Positions 7,038 through 9,229 of a stretch of 9,229 bases of DNA are shown one piece after another (the stretch's first letter is position 1; the number at the start of each line of letters is the position of its first letter). The notes beneath the pieces are model-generated. The model ran no database searches, had not been told where the DNA came from, and saw nothing but the letters and a program-made list of their open reading frames with translations. The translations under genes were made by a program, and so were the position numbers. Source of the DNA: Anaerolineae bacterium (GTDB taxonomy: Bacteria; Chloroflexota; Anaerolineae; SpSt-600); assembly GCA_028275425.1 (NCBI GenBank), contig JAPWUT010000053.1:1-9229 (forward strand), given 5' to 3'.

Positions 7038-8288
7038 TTACACCCAGCCTCGGAGCTTCATAGCTTCCACTACCCTGGAGACGGCTACCAAGTAAGCCCC
7101 AAGGCGGTTGTGAACGTTGTACTTTCTGGCGGTCTCGTGGACAGCATGGAAAGCACTGGTCATCTTAGCATCTAAGCGCTTGTGCACTTCCTCCTCATCC
7201 CAGTAGTAAAGGTAGAAGTTCTGGACTTGCTCAAAGTAGGATACGGTCACACCGCCGGCATTGCAGAGGAAGTCGGGGATAACATAGACCCCCTTCTGGA
7301 AAAGTATTTCATCCGCCTCGGGCGTGGTGGGGCCATTGGCCAATTCCGCCACTATCTTGGCCTTGATTCGGTCGGCATTCCATTCCCCAATCTGGTTCTC
7401 CAAAGCGGCCGGGATGAGGATATCCACATCAAGCTCAAGCAGCTCCTCGTTGGTTATGTTATCGGCCCCGGGGAAGTTGATTACTGCATCTGTCTCCTTC
7501 TTGTGGGCCATAACCTTCTCGTAATCCAGGCCTTTGGGGTTGTAGATTCCGCCTTTGGAGTCGGAGACAGCTACTACTTTGAGGCCAAGGAGCTCCACAC
7601 CCAGTTTATGGGCGAAAGTTCCAGCGTTTCCGTATCCTTGGATGGCCGCAGTAGCGCCTTGAAGGTTGATACCCAGGACCTTGGCTGCCTCTCGGAGGCA
7701 ATAAATTCCTCCTCGGGCCGTGGCATCTACTCTGCCCGCTGAACCACCCAACGGCAAAGGTTTCCCAGTGATTACGCCAGGAGCATTGTGCCCTACTATC
7801 TTGGAATATTCATCCATCATCCAGGCCATGATTTGGGCATCGGTGTAGACATCGGGGGCAGGGACGTCTACCTCGGGGCCGATGTAATGGGCCAAAGCTC
7901 TTATGTAACCCCGACTCAGCCTCTCCAGTTCTCCTTTGCTCATCTCCTTGGGGTTACAGACAACCCCGCCTTTGGCGCCGCCGAGTGGCAAATCCATCAC
8001 TGCCGTCTTCCAAGTCATCCACGCAGCCAAAGCCCGCACGGTATCAATCGTCTCTTGGGGGTGGAAGCGAATTCCACCCTTCGTGGGACCACGGGCATCG
8101 TTGTATTGGACACGGAAGCCCTCAAACACCTTAACCCTTCCGTCATCCATGCGCACCGGGATACGGACGTGGAACTCCCTCATGGGCCACCTGAGGAGCT
8201 CATGGGTGGCCTCGTCAAGCTTAAGTATTTTTGCCGCCTCATCCAGTTGTTTTTGAGCTATCGCAAAAGGATTCAATTCGGTGCTCAT
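7038..8288 (-). CDS. gdhA: Glutamate dehydrogenase (Glu/Leu/Phe/Val family)
   Basis: This 416-residue cytosolic enzyme is expected to form a hexamer and interconvert glutamate with 2-oxoglutarate plus ammonia using NAD(H) or NADP(H). The N-terminal substrate domain shows RGPTKGGIR (Lys70), MTWKTAVMDLPLGGAKGG (Lys94 and catalytic Lys106) and PAPDVYT (Asp146). The Rossmann domain has GYGNAG (218-223) followed by VAVSDSKGG (239-247). The last block IPDFLCNAGGVTVSYFEQVQ (337-356) is complete. Length and motifs fit the hexameric ~415-residue type. From memory, the sequence is very close to Thermotoga and Thermococcales enzymes (TARG, KAAKVLG-like, GWV end), which suggests thermophily or past transfer. 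The ATG has an excellent SD (GGAGGGGAGG, 8300-8291). The leader holds a terminator-like hairpin, and a UUCG-loop terminator follows. Substrate choice among Glu, Leu, Phe and Val is inferred from overall similarity. Confidence 0.96.
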   Translation of the reverse strand: MSTELNPFAIAQKQLDEAAKILKLDEATHELLRWPMREFHVRIPVRMDDGRVKVFEGFRVQYNDARGPTKGGIRFHPQETIDTVRALAAWMTWKTAVMDLPLGGAKGGVVCNPKEMSKGELERLSRGYIRALAHYIGPEVDVPAPDVYTDAQIMAWMMDEYSKIVGHNAPGVITGKPLPLGGSAGRVDATARGGIYCLREAAKVLGINLQGATAAIQGYGNAGTFAHKLGVELLGLKVVAVSDSKGGIYNPKGLDYEKVMAHKKETDAVINFPGADNITNEELLELDVDILIPAALENQIGEWNADRIKAKIVAELANGPTTPEADEILFQKGVYVIPDFLCNAGGVTVSYFEQVQNFYLYYWDEEEVHKRLDAKMTSAFHAVHETARKYNVHNRLGAYLVAVSRVVEAMKLRGWV

Positions 8289-8307
8289 ATCCTCCCCTCC
8301 TGGATTG

Positions 8308-8341
8308 AAATAAAAAGCTCACCTCTGCAGAGGTGAGCTTT
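8308..8341 (-). terminator. Attenuator-like hairpin in the gdhA leader
   Basis: 8314-8341 is a perfect 28-bp palindrome (arms AAAGCTCACCTCTG and CAGAGGTGAGCTTT). As minus-strand RNA it forms a 12-bp stem with a UGCA loop, continuing into TTTTTATTT (8316-8308), then the gdhA Shine-Dalgarno at 8300. No minus-strand gene lies upstream, so this terminator can only act on the gdhA leader. That is why attenuation is proposed. A DNA operator for a dimeric regulator is the alternative reading. I found no strong antiterminator; GUGAG near 8385 and AGAGUG near 8345 offer only weak competing pairs with the left arm. Confidence 0.7.
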
Positions 8342-8410
8342 GCACTCTTATTTAAACCCTTTGGCCTTATATTTGCCCTTTCCCTCACGTTTCTCCCTTG
8401 AGCATTGTTA

Positions 8411-8439
8411 CTTATACCACAAACTGCGCACGAAGGCAA
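8411..8439 (-). promoter_or_regulatory. Predicted promoter of gdhA
   Basis: On the minus strand TTGCCT (8439-8434) is followed after 17 bp by TATAAG (8416-8411), 5 of 6 to the -10 consensus. A TGG extension lies directly before the -10. The expected start is near 8404, giving a leader of about 115 nt that includes the terminator-like hairpin. Its -10 region carries the 9-mer TTTGTGGTA, also found at the same place in the divergent mvhD promoter. Confidence 0.6.
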
Positions 8440-8476
8440 ATCTCAATTTTGGGACTTACCCAGCTACACCTGGATA

Positions 8477-8505
8477 TTGACCGCCTTGGCCTTTTGTGGT
8501 AAACT
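8477..8505 (+). promoter_or_regulatory. Predicted promoter of mvhD
   Basis: TTGACC (8477-8482) and TAAACT (8500-8505) are 17 bp apart, with TGG directly before the -10 (extended -10 form). The predicted start near 8512 leaves a leader of about 29 nt. A near copy of the -10 flank, TTGTGGAAAA (8508-8517), follows TTGTGGTAAA (8494-8503) with 14-bp periodicity. Together with the gdhA promoter this accounts for the 252 bp between the two genes. Confidence 0.55.
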
Positions 8506-8540
8506 TGTTGTGGAAAATTTCTCAAACACGGAGTGGACCC

Positions 8541-8960
8541 ATGGCCGAGGAATTTGAACCCAAAATTGTCGCTTTCCTCTGCAATTGGTGCTCCTACGCT
8601 GGCGCTGATAATGCCGGAGTAGCCCGCTTGGAATCGCCCCCTAACATATTGCCTATAAGGGTAATGTGCTCGGGCCGGGTCTCCCCGGAAATGATAATCA
8701 GAGCCTTCAGAGCCGGCGCCGATGGAGTATTGGTCCTCGGTTGCCACATCGGCGATTGCCACTACATAAGCGGTAACCACCGGACGGCAAAACGTATCCC
8801 GCTTTTGCGCAAGCTCTTGGCTTACTTCGGCATAAATCCTGAACGCCTGCGCCTGGATTGGGTATCATCGGCCGAGAGCACAAAATTCGCTAAGGTGACA
8901 AAAGAGTTCGTGGAAACTATCCGAGCCCTTGGCCCAATTGAAAGGGAAATTAAGGGGTGA
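8541..8960 (+). CDS. mvhD: MvhD-family iron-sulfur electron-transfer subunit
   Basis: This 139-residue cytosolic protein belongs to the hydrogenase delta subunit family (MvhD). In the family, MvhD carries a 2Fe-2S cluster and passes electrons from a hydrogenase or formate dehydrogenase to HdrA for flavin-based bifurcation. Here FLCNWCSYAGAD has Cys14 and Cys17, VMCSGRV has Cys43, and VLGCHIGDCHY has Cys68 and Cys73: the full cysteine set of the family. The C-terminal RLRLDWVSSAES block is also typical. The ATG at 8541 has GGAG at 8530-8533. An in-frame GTG at 8496 would add 15 residues but overlaps the predicted -10 box, so it is rejected. The gene is followed after 13 bp by the FrhB-like gene, so the two form an operon. 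No hydrogenase or HdrA gene is visible; they may lie beyond the right edge. Confidence 0.92.
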   Translation: MAEEFEPKIVAFLCNWCSYAGADNAGVARLESPPNILPIRVMCSGRVSPEMIIRAFRAGADGVLVLGCHIGDCHYISGNHRTAKRIPLLRKLLAYFGINPERLRLDWVSSAESTKFAKVTKEFVETIRALGPIEREIKG

Positions 8961-8973
8961 GAGGAGGAAAAAC

Positions 8974-9229
8974 ATGGCTGAGAATGCAGAAATCATGGAA
9001 GCATTGAGGGACCACTTAGCGCAAAAGCTTAAGGAATTGGATGGGGTAATTGGACTGCGGCGGGCAGTGGAAGGCACTGCCCCTTACCTCTTTCGCCCTG
9101 GGGACGATTTGTCCCAATTGGCTCTGGAGCCACGTTACCCACTCGGCCCTATCGTGTCCTTGCTCCAGAAACGCTACCCGCAGGCCCACTTCGGAGTAGT
9201 GGCCAGGGGTTGCGACTTGCGCGCTTTGG
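8974..9229 (+). CDS. FrhB-like / 4Fe-4S electron-transfer subunit (5' part)
   Basis: Only the first 85 codons lie in the window. The ATG is preceded by GAGGAGG (8961-8967). The segments VIGLRRAVEGTAPYLFR (25-41), LEPRYPLGPIVSLL and FGVVARGCDLRAL (73-85) resemble the N-terminal domain of coenzyme F420 hydrogenase beta (FrhB)-like proteins. In many bacteria these proteins carry later 4Fe-4S motifs and sit beside mvhD; those motifs would lie beyond the edge. The match is from memory and covers only the weakly conserved N-terminus, so the exact subfamily is uncertain. The likely role is to move electrons between a flavin or ferredoxin and MvhD/HdrA-type partners. A perfect 8-bp hairpin (9062-9069 with 9075-9082) lies inside the coding sequence. 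Confidence 0.72.
   Translation, partial: MAENAEIMEALRDHLAQKLKELDGVIGLRRAVEGTAPYLFRPGDDLSQLALEPRYPLGPIVSLLQKRYPQAHFGVVARGCDLRAL

Noticed and set aside
7182..8336. Two long + strand open frames (7182-7742 and 7788-8336) opposite gdhA
   Set aside because: They mirror the codon structure of a clearly real gdhA, lack good ribosome binding sites and show no recognisable protein features.
8496..8540. Upstream GTG start for mvhD
   Set aside because: It overlaps the predicted -10 box and lacks an SD; the family normally begins close to the KIVAFLCNWC segment.
8412..8780. Minus-strand open frame across the mvhD start
   Set aside because: It lies opposite the conserved MvhD cysteine motifs and across both predicted promoters; its protein is low-complexity and unrecognisable.
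1..9229. Defence, phage, CRISPR, insertion sequence or tRNA signals
   Set aside because: I looked on both strands for direct repeat arrays, terminal inverted repeats, transposase or nuclease motifs and cloverleaf-like sequence and saw none.

Overview
The window looks like ordinary bacterial chromosome of moderate GC content, most likely from a thermophilic or anaerobic member of the Chloroflexota. This assignment is an inference and is only moderately secure. It rests on the Thr/Pro/Ala-rich linker after the lipobox of a beta-propeller lipoprotein, on a Thermotoga/Thermococcales-type glutamate dehydrogenase, and on an MvhD-type electron-transfer subunit next to an FrhB-like protein. I see no mobile element, CRISPR array, tRNA or rRNA, and no gene that looks like phage or defence.

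Layout. At the left edge there is a possible C-terminal tail of an upstream gene (3-92). Two lipoprotein genes follow on the + strand: a PsbP/DcrB-like protein of 181 aa (125-670) and a six-bladed TolB/PD40 propeller (778-1881). They are separated by about 107 bp that holds two inverted repeats. A GC-rich hairpin separates them from a leftward pair: pit, an inorganic phosphate transporter (4172-5152), and downstream of it a secreted VIT/VWA protein (1937-4120). Divergent from pit is a thioredoxin-like DUF255/YyaL-type protein (5221-6993). It ends at a bidirectional terminator shared with the leftward glutamate dehydrogenase gene gdhA (7038-8288). After a 252-bp divergent promoter region comes a rightward operon: mvhD (8541-8960), then the start of an FrhB-like iron-sulfur/flavoprotein subunit cut by the window edge (8974-).

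The interest lies mainly in regulation. (1) The gdhA leader carries a 28-bp perfect palindrome. As RNA on the gdhA strand it is a 12-bp stem followed at once by a U-rich tract and then the ribosome binding site, which is the layout of a transcription attenuator. (2) gdhA and mvhD have divergent promoters that share an exact 9-mer over their -10 regions. (3) pit and the DUF255 gene are driven by promoters whose -10 boxes overlap, with the -35 of one lying on the start codon of the other. (4) The ribosome binding site of the VIT/VWA gene is buried in a hairpin whose other arm lies just after the pit stop codon, suggesting translational coupling.

Functionally, gdhA (2-oxoglutarate/glutamate interconversion with NAD(P)H) and the MvhD/FrhB-like pair (low-potential electron transfer) may be co-regulated around redox and nitrogen metabolism. 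No entirely new system was found. Protein calls rest on motif recognition from memory, without any database search.
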